Positions 46,031 through 56,168 are shown, numbered from the stretch's first letter. The stretch: DNA of 64,000 bases from Pseudomonas fluorescens (GCF_000968015.1 NZ_LACH01000014.1:1-64000); one strand, 5' to 3'. Made by a program: numbers and translations. Notes: generated by a model from the sequence alone, not told the origin.

Positions 46031-47407
46031 TTACATTCTTGGCATGCCGCCGCCGGGCAACATACCGCCCATGCCGCGCATCATTTTGGCCATTCCGCCT
46101 TTCGCGGAGAACTTCTTCATCATCTTCTGCATCTGCTTGTGCTGCTTGATCAAGCGACCGATGTCCTGCACCTGAGTGCCGGAACCCATGGCGATCCGGC
46201 GTTTGCGCGAACCGCTGATCATCTCAGGGTCGCGGCGCTCGGCCGGGGTCATGGAATTGATGATGGCTTCCATCTGCTTGAATTGCTTCTCTGCCGCGCC
46301 TTGGGCGTTGCCCATCTGCGCCAGGTTCATACCGGGCATGTTTGGCAGTTTGTCCATGAGGCCGCCGAGGCCGCCCATGTTTTTCATCTGTTGCAGCTGA
46401 TCGCGGAAGTCTTCGAGATCGAAGCCCTTGCCCTTCTTCAACTTCTTGGCCAGTTTGTCGGCCTTGTCCTTGTCGAGGGTCTGCTCGGCCTGCTCGATCA
46501 GGCTGAGTACGTCGCCCATACCGAGGATGCGCGAAGCAATACGCTCCGGGTGGAACGGCTCGAGCGCGTCGCTCTTCTCGCCCATACCGATGAACTTGAT
46601 CGGCTTGCCGGTGATGGCGCGAACCGACAGTGCGGCACCGCCACGGGCATCGCCGTCGACCTTGGTCAGGATCACACCGGTCAGCGGTAGAGCATCGCCG
46701 AAGGCCTTGGCCGTGTTGGCGGCGTCCTGACCGGTCATGGCGTCGACCACGAACAGCGTTTCGACCGGGTTGATCGCGGCATGCAGCGCCTTGATCTCGC
46801 CCATCATCTCTTCATCGATGTGCAGGCGACCGGCGGTATCGACGATGACTACATCAATAAACTTAAGCTTTGCTTCTTTAATAGCCGCTTGCGCGATGTC
46901 GACCGGCTTCTGGCTCAGGTCGGACGGGAAGAAGGTAACGCCGACTTCCCCTGCGAGCATTTCCAGCTGCTTGATCGCTGCCGGACGGTAAACGTCCGCA
47001 GACACGACCATGACCGACTTCTTCTTGCGCTCTTTAAGGAAGCGCGCGAGTTTGCCGGCGGTGGTGGTTTTACCCGCACCCTGCAAACCGGCCATCAGCA
47101 CGACGGCCGGAGGAACGGCGCTCAGGTTCAAGTCTTCGTTGGCCGCGCCCATCAGGCTTTCGAGTTCGGCCTGGACGATCTTCACGAAGGCCTGGCCCGG
47201 CGTCAGGCTGCGCGACACCTCAGTGCCGACGGCGCGTTCCTTGACCGAATTGACGAAGTCCTTGACGACCGGCAAGGCGACGTCAGCTTCGAGCAACGCC
47301 ATGCGCACTTCGCGCAGGGTGTCTTTGATGTTGTCTTCGGTCAGCTTGGCCTTGCCGGTGACATGGCGCAGCGTCTGCGAGAGACGGTCGGTTAAGTTTT
47401 CAAACAT
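46031..47407 (-). CDS. ffh: Signal recognition particle protein
   Basis: GTPase that, with 4.5S RNA, targets nascent membrane proteins. The 458 residues have the NG domain with P-loop GLQGAGKTTTAGKLA, DTAGRLHIDEEMM and TKVDGDARGGAAL, and a methionine-rich M domain at the C-terminus (MQKMMKKFSAKGGMAKMMRG, then MLPGGGMPRM). ATG at 47407. Next upstream gene is divergent. Confidence 0.98.
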   Translation of the reverse strand: MFENLTDRLSQTLRHVTGKAKLTEDNIKDTLREVRMALLEADVALPVVKDFVNSVKERAVGTEVSRSLTPGQAFVKIVQAELESLMGAANEDLNLSAVPPAVVLMAGLQGAGKTTTAGKLARFLKERKKKSVMVVSADVYRPAAIKQLEMLAGEVGVTFFPSDLSQKPVDIAQAAIKEAKLKFIDVVIVDTAGRLHIDEEMMGEIKALHAAINPVETLFVVDAMTGQDAANTAKAFGDALPLTGVILTKVDGDARGGAALSVRAITGKPIKFIGMGEKSDALEPFHPERIASRILGMGDVLSLIEQAEQTLDKDKADKLAKKLKKGKGFDLEDFRDQLQQMKNMGGLGGLMDKLPNMPGMNLAQMGNAQGAAEKQFKQMEAIINSMTPAERRDPEMISGSRKRRIAMGSGTQVQDIGRLIKQHKQMQKMMKKFSAKGGMAKMMRGMGGMLPGGGMPRM

Positions 47408-47504
47408 TGCGCGATCCTTTCAGGCCCTGTGTAGACCGGGATAATGGCGGCCCAGACCGGAATAAACGTGTGCTCGGCGAGCCTGCGGCGTGGGCAGGTC
47501 GCGG

Positions 47505-47510
47505 ATTATA
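47505..47510 (-). promoter_or_regulatory. ffh: Possible -10 element of ffh
   Basis: A perfect TATAAT on the minus strand about 100 bases before the ffh ATG. No clear -35 hexamer at 16-18 bases, so confidence is limited. Confidence 0.45.
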
Positions 47511-47617
47511 GCGAAGACTGCGTCTGGCGGACACCTCGTCGTCAGGTTGCATGGTCTTTCGTGCTGCGGGGGTTCTATGCCAAACTCAGCGCCTTTCGGG
47601 CTTGCCTAACAGGATTT

Positions 47618-48430
47618 ATGCTCCCCTTGTCACCCAGTTTGCTAACTACCCTCGCCGCCGCCTGCTTATATGCCGCTGCGACCCTCTATCAGGGCACTCG
47701 TCTGGCCACCGGTGCCAAGGCGAACAAACGCCTGCTGGTCACGCTCGGCGTGCTCGCCGTGCTGGCTCATAGCGCCAGCCTGTTCACCCACCTGCTGACA
47801 CCGATTGGCCTGGGCCTGGATTTTTTCAGCGCCGCCAGCCTGATTGCCGCCGCGGTGATTGCCCTGACGCTGTTGGCCTGCTCGCGGATCCCGGTGGAGA
47901 ACCTGCTTATATTGCTGTTCCCGCTCGGCGCCGCCACCGTGCTGCTCGCACAGTTCGCCCCCGCCGGCACCGTGCAGATCATCGACGAAGAACCAGGCAT
48001 CCTCGCCCACATCCTGCTGTCGATCCTCGCCTATGGCATGTTCACCATCGCGGTATTCCAGGCGTTACTGCTGCTGGTTCAAGACCATCAGCTCAAGCAC
48101 AAACACCCGTCCGGCCTGATCAAGAACTTCCCGCCGCTGCAAACCATGGAAAGCCTGCTGTTCGGTTTCCTCTGGGCCGGCTGGACCCTGCTGTCGCTGT
48201 CGCTGATTTCCGGCTGGCTGTTCGTCGACAACCTGTTCGCCCAGCACCTGGTGCACAAAACCCTGCTGGCATGCCTCGCCTGGATCGTTTTCAGCGTGCT
48301 GCTCTGGGGCCGTAACCGACTCGGCTGGCGCGGACACAAGGCCATTCGCTGGACCCTCGCCGGTTTCTGCCTGCTGATGCTGGCGTATTTCGGCAGTAAG
48401 CTGGTTCGTGAATACATCCTGCATATCTGA
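47618..48430 (+). CDS. CcsA-like inner membrane protein (cytochrome c assembly family)
   Basis: A 270-residue polytopic membrane protein with about eight hydrophobic segments, of the HemX/CcsA (YpjD) type. The family-typical stretch AHILLSILAYGMFTIAVFQALLLLVQD holds a conserved His, and GFLWAGWTLLSLSLISGWLF is the WWD-like region. The ATG at 47618 with AGGA just upstream is preferred over a long frame from 47444, whose N-terminus is not membrane-like. It may support heme handling, but its role in pseudomonads is unknown. Twelve bases before the CorC-like gene. Confidence 0.85.
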   Translation: MLPLSPSLLTTLAAACLYAAATLYQGTRLATGAKANKRLLVTLGVLAVLAHSASLFTHLLTPIGLGLDFFSAASLIAAAVIALTLLACSRIPVENLLILLFPLGAATVLLAQFAPAGTVQIIDEEPGILAHILLSILAYGMFTIAVFQALLLLVQDHQLKHKHPSGLIKNFPPLQTMESLLFGFLWAGWTLLSLSLISGWLFVDNLFAQHLVHKTLLACLAWIVFSVLLWGRNRLGWRGHKAIRWTLAGFCLLMLAYFGSKLVREYILHI

Positions 48431-48442
48431 CGGGCGGCATTA

Positions 48443-49687
48443 ATGGACGACTTGCCCATAGGGCCGATGCTTGCGGTAGTGGCCCTGCTGATTTTATGGT
48501 CGGGGCTGTTTACCGCCATCGAAGCTGCGCAACAGTACTTGCTCGCCCAGCGGACCGCTTCGCGCTCGAGCGACAAACCGGTGGCAAAACTGAGCTTTTC
48601 GCTCAATAGCCTGATCCTGTGCAACACCCTGTGCCGCGCACTGGTCGTGGTCATCAGCACCTTGCTGGCGATTTTCACTTGGGCGGAAAACGGTCCATGG
48701 GTAGCCTGCCTGGGGGCTGGCGCCGTGCTTCTGGTGTTCGCCGACTACCTGCCGCGCACCCTCGCCGTCCGTTATCCGGACGCCGTCCTGGCCTTGGGCA
48801 ACACCTTGCTGGGCGCGCCACTGAAAATCATCTATCCCGCCGCCTGGTTGCTCAATGGCATAAGCCAGCTGCTGATGCGACCGTTCGCCCGCAAAGTCAA
48901 AGTGGTGCAGCAGAGCGAAGACGAGGCCCCGAACGATCGGCACGACGATCACGAACACGCCGTCTGCCGCCCTCACCCGCTGTCAGGCATCCATGCGCTG
49001 GACAACATCACGGTCAACGACATTCTGGTGCCACGCAGTGACGTCGACGGGGTCAATCTGGACGACTCCCTCGAGGAAATCATCGAGCAGCTTCGCGCCA
49101 ATAAACGCACGCGCTTGCCGGTTTTCCACAGCGACATCAATCAGGTCGAGGCGGTACTCAATACCCGGCAGATCCGCCATCTGCTGCCCGACGCCAGTCT
49201 GACCCGAGAGGCATTGCTGGCAGCCTGTCACGACCCCTACTTCGTACCGGAAAGCACCCCGTTGCAACTGCAGCTGTTGAATTTCCACAAACAACAGCGA
49301 CGCCTGGGCATGGTGGTCGACGAGTACGGCGAAGTGCTCGGTGTCGTGACCCTGGAAGACATTCTCGAAGAAATCGTCGGCGAGTTCGAAAGCCAGCACA
49401 GCCTGGATAACCCGCACATCCACCCACAGGCCGATGGCCGCCTGGTGATCGAAGGTGCGGCGTCGATTCGCGAACTGAACAAGAGCCTGGGCTGGCACTT
49501 GCCGAGCGACGGTCCGAAAACCCTCAACGGGTTGGTGACTGAGGCACTGGAGACGATTCCGGAAAGTGCGGTATGCCTGAAGATCGGGCGTTATCGGCTG
49601 GAGATTCTGGAGACCGAAGATAATCGTGTTACCCGGGTTTTGATCTGGCATACCAGTTCGACGCCTGCGATTGCCTCTATCCGTTAG
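48443..49687 (+). CDS. CorC/HlyC-type transporter with CNNM and CBS domains
   Basis: A 414-residue membrane protein. It has an N-terminal CNNM (DUF21) domain with three to four membrane segments (LAVVALLILWSGLFTAIEAAQ), then two CBS domains (ITVNDILVPRSDVDGVNLDD; the second around MVVDEYGEVLGVVTLEDILEEIVGE) and a CorC_HlyC domain at the end. Such proteins are linked to magnesium/cobalt efflux. It likely shares a transcript with the CcsA-like gene. The start is ATG with a weak GGGCGGC site upstream. Confidence 0.9.
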   Translation: MDDLPIGPMLAVVALLILWSGLFTAIEAAQQYLLAQRTASRSSDKPVAKLSFSLNSLILCNTLCRALVVVISTLLAIFTWAENGPWVACLGAGAVLLVFADYLPRTLAVRYPDAVLALGNTLLGAPLKIIYPAAWLLNGISQLLMRPFARKVKVVQQSEDEAPNDRHDDHEHAVCRPHPLSGIHALDNITVNDILVPRSDVDGVNLDDSLEEIIEQLRANKRTRLPVFHSDINQVEAVLNTRQIRHLLPDASLTREALLAACHDPYFVPESTPLQLQLLNFHKQQRRLGMVVDEYGEVLGVVTLEDILEEIVGEFESQHSLDNPHIHPQADGRLVIEGAASIRELNKSLGWHLPSDGPKTLNGLVTEALETIPESAVCLKIGRYRLEILETEDNRVTRVLIWHTSSTPAIASIR

Positions 49688-50029
49688 ATAGTTAAAAGAT
49701 CGCAGCCTCGCTTCGCTCGACAGCTCCTACCGTTTGGAATGCGTTCCCTTGTAGCCGCTGTCGAGCGAAGCGAGGCTGCGATCTTTTTCAACATCTATGC
49801 CTTGTCCGATCGTTAGCAGCCTTCCTATAATCAAGCCGCTTACCCAAGCCCCGCCGAACCACGTGCTTACCCCGCACGCAGAAGGTTCCGGCCAGATCAT
49901 CGACAATATCCGCACCACACCGACGACTGTTCCTACCTTGAACATCGGCCGCGCCTCACTCCCACATCCCTGGGTGTTCGACCATAATAATTCGCTCCAC
50001 TGGGGCACATGACTGTCAGGGATAACTGC
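49688..50029. other. 342-base gap holding a family B REP pair
   Basis: Contains the palindrome pair at 49694-49788. The remaining ~240 bases before the MHS transporter show no gene, repeat or confident promoter. Confidence 0.6.
49694..49788. repeat. Paired REP palindrome (family B)
   Basis: AAAGATCGCAGCCTCGCTTC and GAAGCGAGGCTGCGATCTTT, each with the extension TCGCTCGACAGC, in inverted orientation. This second family also occurs at 53218-53319 and 59395-59486. Confidence 0.88.
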
Positions 50030-51346
50030 ATGACGACCAGCACGACTTATAACGACACCGCGCCGGCGCAACCGACGAACTCAGCCACCCGCGTGGCGAC
50101 TGCAAGCTTCATCGGCACCGCCATCGAGTTCTACGACTTCTACGTCTATGCCACGGCCGCTGCACTGGTGATCGGTCCGGTATTCTTTCCGCAGACCTCC
50201 GGCACGGCCCAGATGCTGTCGGCGTTCCTCACCTTCGGCATCGCCTTCCTTGCTCGACCGCTGGGATCGGCGCTTTTCGGCCACTTCGGTGACCGCATCG
50301 GGCGCAAATCGACACTGGTTGCCTCGCTGCTGCTGATGGGCGTATGCACCACGCTGATCGGCGTACTTCCGGGTTACGACAGCATCGGGGCCTGGGCGCC
50401 GATCCTGCTCTGCGTGCTGCGCTTCGGCCAGGGCCTGGGACTCGGCGGCGAATGGGGTGGCGCGGCGTTGCTGGCCACCGAGAATGCACCCAAGGGAAAA
50501 CGCGCCTGGTTCGGCATGTTCCCGCAGCTTGGCCCCTCGATCGGTTTCCTCGCGGCCAATGGGCTGTTTCTTACACTGGCAATGACCCTGAACGACGAGC
50601 AGTTCCGCTCGTGGGGCTGGCGGATTCCGTTCCTGCTCAGTGCGGCGCTGGTGATGGTCGGCCTCTATGTGCGCCTCAAGCTTCACGAAACCCCGGTGTT
50701 TGCCAACGCAATGGCTCGCCAGGAGCGGGTGAAAATCCCGCTGGTCGAGCTGCTCGGCCAATATTGGGCGCCGATGTTGCTGGGTGCCGGGTCGATGGTG
50801 GTGTGCTACGCGCTGTTCTATATCTCGACGGTGTTTTCGCTGAGCTATGGCGTGTCGACGCTCGGCTACACCCGCGAAACCTTCCTCGCGCTGCTGTGCT
50901 TCGCCGTGCTGTTCATGGCCGCCGCTACGCCGCTGTCGGCCTGGGCCAGTGATCGTTACGGGCGCAAACCGGTGCTGATCATCGGCGGTGTGCTGGCGAT
51001 TCTGTCCGGTTTCCTGATGGAGCCGCTGCTGACCCAAGGTTCGACCTGGGGCGTGGCGCTGTTCCTGTGCATCGAGCTGTTTCTGATGGGCGTGACGTTT
51101 GCGCCGATGGGCGCGCTGCTGCCGGAGCTGTTCCCCACTCACGTGCGTTATACCGGTGCGTCGGCGGCCTACAACCTGGGTGGCATTATCGGGGCCTCGG
51201 CGGCGCCGTTCTTCGCACAGAAGCTGGTGGCGATGGGCGGTTTGAGTTATGTCGGCGGGTATGTGTCGGGGGCAGCGGTGCTGAGTTTGATTGCTGTGCT
51301 GTGCCTGAAGGAAACGCGCAATAACGATCTGAATCGGGTTGCCTGA
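50030..51346 (+). CDS. MHS-family MFS transporter
   Basis: A metabolite:proton symporter of 438 residues with twelve membrane segments. It has the MHS start (ATASFIGTAIEFYDFYVYATAAALV), the MFS loop GHFGDRIGRKSTL and QGLGLGGEWGGAALLATENAP. Relatives carry organic acids, shikimate, proline/betaine or citrate; the substrate here cannot be told. The ATG at 50030 has AGGGA eight bases upstream; an in-frame ATG at 50009 is less likely. Single gene. Confidence 0.9.
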   Translation: MTTSTTYNDTAPAQPTNSATRVATASFIGTAIEFYDFYVYATAAALVIGPVFFPQTSGTAQMLSAFLTFGIAFLARPLGSALFGHFGDRIGRKSTLVASLLLMGVCTTLIGVLPGYDSIGAWAPILLCVLRFGQGLGLGGEWGGAALLATENAPKGKRAWFGMFPQLGPSIGFLAANGLFLTLAMTLNDEQFRSWGWRIPFLLSAALVMVGLYVRLKLHETPVFANAMARQERVKIPLVELLGQYWAPMLLGAGSMVVCYALFYISTVFSLSYGVSTLGYTRETFLALLCFAVLFMAAATPLSAWASDRYGRKPVLIIGGVLAILSGFLMEPLLTQGSTWGVALFLCIELFLMGVTFAPMGALLPELFPTHVRYTGASAAYNLGGIIGASAAPFFAQKLVAMGGLSYVGGYVSGAAVLSLIAVLCLKETRNNDLNRVA

Positions 51347-51353
51347 AGAAAAA

Positions 51354-51418
51354 GCTTCGCGGGCAAGCCTCGCTCCTACAGGAACCGCGTGATTCTGTAG
51401 GAGGCTTGCCCGCGTAGG
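51354..51418. repeat. Palindrome pair between convergent genes
   Basis: CTTCGCGGGCAAGCCTCGCT and GTAGGAGGCTTGCCCGCG form an imperfect inverted repeat just after the transporter stop and before the purT stop. A relative of family A with GGCTTGCCCGCG core. Confidence 0.8.
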
Positions 51419-51429
51419 CCGCGCCTCGG

Positions 51430-52611
51430 TTAAAGCTCTACTACGACGGCCTGGGATGCGCGGGCCGCTTTAGCGCGAGCAGCGTCAATCGACTCATCGC
51501 GCGCCAACGCAACACCCATCCGACGCTGACCATTGACCTCAGGCTTGCCGAACAGACGCAACGCCGTATCCGGCTCGCTCAACGCCGCACCAAGATTGGC
51601 GAAAGCCGTCTGAGTCGACTGCCCTTCCACCAGAATTACCGCCGAAGCCGATGGACCGAACTGACGGATCAACGGAATCGGCAGGCCCAGTATCGCCCGT
51701 GCGTGCAGCGCAAACTGCGACAGGTCCTGGGAAATCAACGTCACCAGACCGGTGTCATGTGGACGCGGCGAGACTTCGCTGAACCAGACTTGATCGCCTT
51801 TGATGAACAGCTCAACACCAAACAGACCACGGCCACCCAAGGCTTCAGTGACGGCTTTGGCAACGCGCTCGGATTCGGCCAGGGCAATCGGGCTCATGGC
51901 TTGTGGCTGCCAGGATTCCTGATAGTCGCCCTTCTCCTGGCGGTGACCGACTGGCGCACAGAACGTAGTGCCGCCGACGTGACGCACGGTCAACAGGGTG
52001 ATTTCGTAGTCGAAATCGATAAAGCCTTCGACGATCACGCGACCTTTACCGGCGCGACCGCCTTCTTGAGCGTAATCCCAGGCTTTCCGCACGTCATCGA
52101 CGCTACGCAGCAGGCTCTGGCCTTTACCCGACGAGCTCATCACCGGTTTAACCACACATGGGAAGCCGAGGTCTTCGACAGCCTTGCTGTAATCCTCGAA
52201 GGTGTCGGCGAAGTGGTAAGGCGAGGTCGGCAGGTCCAGCTCTTCAGCGGCCAGGCGACGGATGCCTTCGCGGTTCATGGTCAACTGCGCGGCGCGAGCG
52301 GTCGGGATCACGGTGAAGCCTTCGGCTTCCAGTTCCACGAGGGTCGCGGTGGCAATGGCTTCGATTTCCGGCACGATGAAATGCGGCTTTTCGGCTTCGA
52401 TCACCGCACGCAGGGCGGCGCCGTCGAGCATGTTGATCACATGGCTGCGATGGGCAACCTGCATGGCAGGCGCATTGGCGTAGCGGTCCACGGCAATCAC
52501 TTCAACGCCCAGGCGTTGCAGCTCGATCACCACTTCCTTGCCCAACTCGCCACAGCCACACAGCAATACGCGGGTCGCGGTTGGCGACAATGGAGTTCCG
52601 ATACGGGTCAT
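51430..52611 (-). CDS. purT: Formate-dependent phosphoribosylglycinamide formyltransferase
   Basis: Uses formate and ATP to formylate GAR in purine synthesis. The 393-residue ATP-grasp enzyme has [40 protein letters not shown], the central [21 protein letters not shown] and [15 protein letters not shown]. Length and motifs fit PurT exactly. Confidence 0.97.
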   Translation of the reverse strand: MTRIGTPLSPTATRVLLCGCGELGKEVVIELQRLGVEVIAVDRYANAPAMQVAHRSHVINMLDGAALRAVIEAEKPHFIVPEIEAIATATLVELEAEGFTVIPTARAAQLTMNREGIRRLAAEELDLPTSPYHFADTFEDYSKAVEDLGFPCVVKPVMSSSGKGQSLLRSVDDVRKAWDYAQEGGRAGKGRVIVEGFIDFDYEITLLTVRHVGGTTFCAPVGHRQEKGDYQESWQPQAMSPIALAESERVAKAVTEALGGRGLFGVELFIKGDQVWFSEVSPRPHDTGLVTLISQDLSQFALHARAILGLPIPLIRQFGPSASAVILVEGQSTQTAFANLGAALSEPDTALRLFGKPEVNGQRRMGVALARDESIDAARAKAARASQAVVVEL

Positions 52612-52710
52612 CTCAGGTCCTCAAGAAGCGGATCATCGAGGGTCGCAACGCGTGGCGCGCTTCCCATGGGGAGAAAGCGCGGCATTTTACATGAACCGAG
52701 AGGTTTGGCT

Positions 52711-53178
52711 TTAACCGGGAATCGCGTTCTTGCGCAGACGCCAGGCCATTGCGATCCAGACAATGGTCACGCCCGCGAACTTCGAGCCCATGGCGGTGAG
52801 GATCACGCCCGGAGTGAACGCGTCGATCATGCCGAAAAAGATGAAGGTATCGAGGGGAATGCTCAGGGCCGAACTTATCCACAGGCGGTCGTGCAAGGGG
52901 CGCTTGGTGATGCTGAACACTAGCCAATCGATGCATTCGGACACCGCGAACGCCGTGGCGCTGGCCAGCGCGATGGACGGATCGGACGTCACGTAGGACA
53001 ACACCAGCGCTGCCAGCATCGCCGCGATCGCACCATGGCCAAAACGTATTTGCACCATGTCGCGCAAGACGAACACCAAACCACCCCAGGCCGACCAGAT
53101 GATGTCCAGGTGCGGAGCGGTGGAAAAGGCGTAGTTGATCAGCACGACGCTGCTGATGTAAGCGATCAGGAAGAGCAT
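52711..53178 (-). CDS. VUT family membrane protein
   Basis: A 155-residue protein with about five hydrophobic segments. It belongs to the VUT (DUF165-related) family, whose larger member YhhQ carries the queuosine precursor preQ0. Supporting stretches: SECIDWLVFSITKRPLHDRLWIS and LSIPLDTFIFFGMIDAFTPG. It is shorter than YhhQ (~220), so a queuosine role should not be assumed. ATG at 53178 without a strong ribosome-binding site. Confidence 0.8.
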   Translation of the reverse strand: MLFLIAYISSVVLINYAFSTAPHLDIIWSAWGGLVFVLRDMVQIRFGHGAIAAMLAALVLSYVTSDPSIALASATAFAVSECIDWLVFSITKRPLHDRLWISSALSIPLDTFIFFGMIDAFTPGVILTAMGSKFAGVTIVWIAMAWRLRKNAIPG

Positions 53179-53217
53179 GGGCGAAGGGGGAACCTGTCAA
53201 TTTGGTGCACAGGGTAC

Positions 53218-53319
53218 CGTAGGAGCTGACGAGTGCAACGAGGCTGCGATCTTTTGACTTTGATTTTTAAGATCAAGATCAAAAGATCGCAGCCTCGTTG
53301 CACTCGACAGCTCCTACAG
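53218..53319. repeat. Paired REP palindrome (family B)
   Basis: GTAGGAGCTGACGAGTGCAA...GATCTTTTG and its inverted copy AAAAGATCGCAGCCTCGTTG...GAGCTCC-type end (AGCTCCTAC), with an AT-rich centre. Lies between the VUT and DUF1289 genes. Confidence 0.88.
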
Positions 53320-53529
53320 GTCTGGCGTTTTGCCGATCATCCAGAGAATGCCACTCGACTTGGCCCGCTCATGGCACAACCCCAACACTTTGCGGCGCTC
53401 TTCGTTATCCATCCGGCTCCAGCGCGTGATCTCTTCCACTGTGCGCTGACACCCGGTGCAAATATCGTCCTCGTCCAGCGCACAGATATTCACGCAGGGC
53501 GATAGCACCGGCCGTTCAGTGGCGCTCAT
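53314..53529 (-). CDS. DUF1289 family protein
   Basis: A 71-residue small protein of the DUF1289 family. Conserved cysteines [20 protein letters not shown] suggest a zinc or Fe-S site, and [19 protein letters not shown] follows. The ATG overlaps the stop of the carbonic-anhydrase gene by four bases, so the two are coupled. Function unknown. Confidence 0.9.
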   Translation of the reverse strand: MSATERPVLSPCVNICALDEDDICTGCQRTVEEITRWSRMDNEERRKVLGLCHERAKSSGILWMIGKTPDL

Positions 53530-54050
53530 TCTTCCTGCTCAACCAGATCGCGGGCATAACGTTGCGAGTTATGCACATAGTGAGCAGCACTGGCCTCCAG
53601 CATTTTTTTCTGCGGCTCGGTCAGCTCGCGCACCACTTTGCCGGGGGAGCCCATGACCAGCGAACCGTCTGGAATCTCCTTGCCCTCACCAATCAGTGAG
53701 TTGGCGCCGATGATGCAGTTCTTGCCGATTTTCGCGCCATTGAGAATCACCGCGTTAATCCCGATCAAGCTGTAATCGCCCACCGTGCAGCCATGAAGCA
53801 TGGCGTTATGGCCGATGGTCACGCCGGTGCCGATGGTCAGCGGGTAACCCATGTCGGTGTGCATCACCGTGCCGTCCTGGACGTTGCTGTTCTTGCCGAT
53901 CAGGATCAGTTCGTTGTCGCCGCGCAGCACAGCGTTGAACCAGACGTTGGCGCCCTCTTCCAGTTTGACCTTGCCCACCAGCACGGCATTGGGTGCGACC
54001 CAGCTTTGCGGATGGGTTTCGACGCGGGCGTCGCCCAGGCGATATTTCAT
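53526..54050 (-). CDS. Gamma-carbonic anhydrase family protein
   Basis: A 174-residue left-handed beta-helix protein of the gamma-carbonic anhydrase/YrdA group. Hexapeptide repeats run from residue ~12, with metal-ligand histidines in [12 protein letters not shown] and [14 protein letters not shown]. Zinc ligands look complete, but activity of YrdA-like members is often not carbonic anhydrase. The ATG at 54050 has AGGA eight bases upstream; the frame runs on to 54086. Between a Nudix gene and DUF1289. Confidence 0.9.
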   Translation of the reverse strand: MKYRLGDARVETHPQSWVAPNAVLVGKVKLEEGANVWFNAVLRGDNELILIGKNSNVQDGTVMHTDMGYPLTIGTGVTIGHNAMLHGCTVGDYSLIGINAVILNGAKIGKNCIIGANSLIGEGKEIPDGSLVMGSPGKVVRELTEPQKKMLEASAAHYVHNSQRYARDLVEQEE

Positions 54051-54118
54051 CTTATTGTCCTCAAGGCCAGGCTGGCTCACTTGCAAAAAGCGGGGTTCAC
54101 GCCATACGGGCGATGGTT

Positions 54119-54718
54119 TCAGGTATTGATAAATGACTTGGGTGGCTGGTGCAGGCTGATTTTGGCGTCATAGAGCAGGTTGATCAACTCGACGATCATA
54201 ATCGCCGTCAGGCCCCAGATTTTGTACTCGCCATAGCGATAGCTCGGCACGTACCAACTGCGACCCTGGTAATCGATGCGATGGGTGTGTTCGCGCGGAT
54301 CCGTGCGGAAGAATTCCAGCGGTACGCTGAACACCGCGGCAATCTCGGCATCGTTGGCCAGGTATTCGACAAAATCCGGAATCACACCGACATAGGGTGT
54401 GACCTTGATGCCGTGCAGGGAGATCAACGGGCTCAGCGGGCCGATCACTTCGACCAGCCCCGGCGGCAGGCCGATTTCTTCTTCGGCTTCGCGCAGGGCG
54501 GTGAAAATAAGGTCCGGGTCTTCGGGATCGCGTCGCCCGCCGGGGAAGGCGACTTCGCCGCCATGGGTCGAGAGCCCGCTGGCGCGCAGGGTCAGAACCA
54601 GTTCCGGTTCGTCACTGCGAGTGATGGGCACCAGTACCGCGGCTTCAGGGAAACGTTTGTCGGTTTCCAGTGTGCGAGGTGTGTGGTTGCTTACTCGATG
54701 CAGTAGCTCGTCCAGCAT
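54119..54718 (-). CDS. Nudix CoA pyrophosphatase (NudL-like)
   Basis: A 199-residue Nudix hydrolase of the CoA diphosphatase group. The signature [20 protein letters not shown] with EEIGL completes the Nudix box, and the CoA-specific upstream motif [20 protein letters not shown] is present. It probably splits CoA into adenosine 3',5'-bisphosphate and phosphopantetheine. Same strand and possibly same transcript as the carbonic-anhydrase gene. Confidence 0.9.
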   Translation of the reverse strand: MLDELLHRVSNHTPRTLETDKRFPEAAVLVPITRSDEPELVLTLRASGLSTHGGEVAFPGGRRDPEDPDLIFTALREAEEEIGLPPGLVEVIGPLSPLISLHGIKVTPYVGVIPDFVEYLANDAEIAAVFSVPLEFFRTDPREHTHRIDYQGRSWYVPSYRYGEYKIWGLTAIMIVELINLLYDAKISLHQPPKSFINT

Positions 54719-54864
54719 GAGACTTCTCGATCTATTCGCTACCTCGCATCATGCACCAATCGAACCGACCGCCCAACCCCATAACCACTGCATGTCGCTA
54801 AACGACAACTTGCCGACAGACACCGCCGCACGCCAAGATAGGCGCAGCATTCAGGAACCCAAGC

Positions 54865-55416
54865 ATGAAATTTTGCAGTCAGTGCGGCAACCCGGTGACC
54901 CAACGCATTCCAGAGGGCGATTCGCGCCTGCGTTTTGTCTGTGACAGCTGTCAGGCAATTCACTACCAGAACCCCAATATCGTCGCCGGTTGCGTGGCGA
55001 CCTGGGGCTCCAAAGTCTTGTTGTGCCGCCGCGCCATCGAGCCTCGGCTCGGTTATTGGACCCTGCCCGCCGGTTTCATGGAAAACGGTGAAACCATCGA
55101 GCAGGCGGCCATTCGCGAGACAGCCGAAGAAGCCTGCGCGCGGGTGCGCAACCTGAGCATCTATACGTTGATCGACGTGCCGCACATCAGCCAGGTGCAT
55201 GTGTTCTTCCGCGCCGAGCTGGTGGACCTGGACTTTTGCGCCGGTCCCGAGAGCCTGGAAGTGGCGCTTTTCGAAGAAGCCGACATCCCTTGGTCCGAGC
55301 TGGCTTTCCGCACGGTGGGCCGTACTTTAGAATGCTTCTTCGCTGACCGGCGGACCGAGGTCTACCCCGTGCGGTCCGAGTCGATCCCGCCGCTTGCTCA
55401 GCCTGCCATTACTTGA
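54865..55416 (+). CDS. Nudix hydrolase with zinc ribbon
   Basis: A 183-residue protein. An N-terminal zinc ribbon (KFCSQCGNP, then FVCDSCQAIHYQNP) precedes a Nudix domain with FMENGETIEQAAIRETAEEA (E/REUxEE pattern). This layout is like NUDT5/NADH-pyrophosphatase-type or DUF-linked Nudix proteins. The substrate is not certain. Divergent from the other Nudix gene. Confidence 0.88.
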   Translation: MKFCSQCGNPVTQRIPEGDSRLRFVCDSCQAIHYQNPNIVAGCVATWGSKVLLCRRAIEPRLGYWTLPAGFMENGETIEQAAIRETAEEACARVRNLSIYTLIDVPHISQVHVFFRAELVDLDFCAGPESLEVALFEEADIPWSELAFRTVGRTLECFFADRRTEVYPVRSESIPPLAQPAIT

Positions 55417-55541
55417 TTTGAATTCGGAACCTCTGCAAGCCGCTGAAAGATCGTCCTGACGCGACCCGAAGCTGCGGCAGCTCCTGCAAAAACACCTATA
55501 ACTATTAAATAGTCGCGACACCTCTTAGGGATATCGTTTCA

Positions 55542-56045
55542 ATGCGCTGGTTGCTTGCCCTGTTTTGCTTGTCGTTCGTCGCTGTCTCCCAGGCTTCCGT
55601 TGCGGAAACGCTGGACGGCAAAGTCATCGAAAAAGTTCTCGTGCTCAAGTCCGCCCACCAATTGCAATTGATCAATGACGGCAAGCCGATCAAGACCTAT
55701 CGCATCTCATTGGGAAAAAGACCCATCGGCCCGAAACTCATGGAAGGCGACAGACGCACGCCTGAAGGTTTTTACTGGCTGGACTGGCGCAAGGTCAGTG
55801 ACCGTTTCAATCTGGCGATGCACATCTCCTACCCGAACATCAGTGACTCCGCGCGCTCCCGGCGTGAAGGCGTCGAACCCGGTGGCATGATCATGATCCA
55901 TGGCACCCCGGACACTGAAGAAAACCCCGAAGACCTGTTCCACACACTGGACTGGACTGACGGCTGCATTGCCATGCGCAACATGGACATGCGCGAGGTC
56001 TGGGGTTTGGTGCCGGACGGCACGATGATCGAAATCCGTCCGTAA
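55542..56045 (+). CDS. L,D-transpeptidase (YkuD) family protein
   Basis: A 167-residue periplasmic enzyme. After a signal peptide (WLLALFCLSFVAVSQASVA) comes one YkuD domain: EKVLVLKSAHQLQLINDGKP, IHGTPDTEENPEDL (His) and DWTDGCIAM (catalytic Cys). Related to enzymes that form L,D cross-links or attach lipoprotein to peptidoglycan. The Cys is followed by IAM, typical of this subgroup. Single gene before the nag cluster. Confidence 0.9.
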   Translation: MRWLLALFCLSFVAVSQASVAETLDGKVIEKVLVLKSAHQLQLINDGKPIKTYRISLGKRPIGPKLMEGDRRTPEGFYWLDWRKVSDRFNLAMHISYPNISDSARSRREGVEPGGMIMIHGTPDTEENPEDLFHTLDWTDGCIAMRNMDMREVWGLVPDGTMIEIRP

Positions 56046-56047
56046 CC

Positions 56048-56168
56048 CTGTGGCGAGGGAGCTTGCTCCCGCTGGGCTGCGAAGCAGCCCTGAAATCAGC
56101 GAATGCGGTGTCATATCATTTTTTTGGGGCCGCTTCGCGACCCAGCGGGAGCAAGCTCCCTCGCCACA
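56048..56168. repeat. Paired palindrome (family C)
   Basis: TGTGGCGAGGGAGCTTGCTC with CCGCTGGG and the inverted CCCAGCGGGAGCAAGCTCCC with TCGCCACA: arms of about 28 bases in total. A third palindrome family, seen once here. Confidence 0.88.

Noticed and set aside
49790..50029. Possible small gene before the MHS transporter
   Set aside because: Short open frames there have no ribosome-binding sites and no coding-like codon use.
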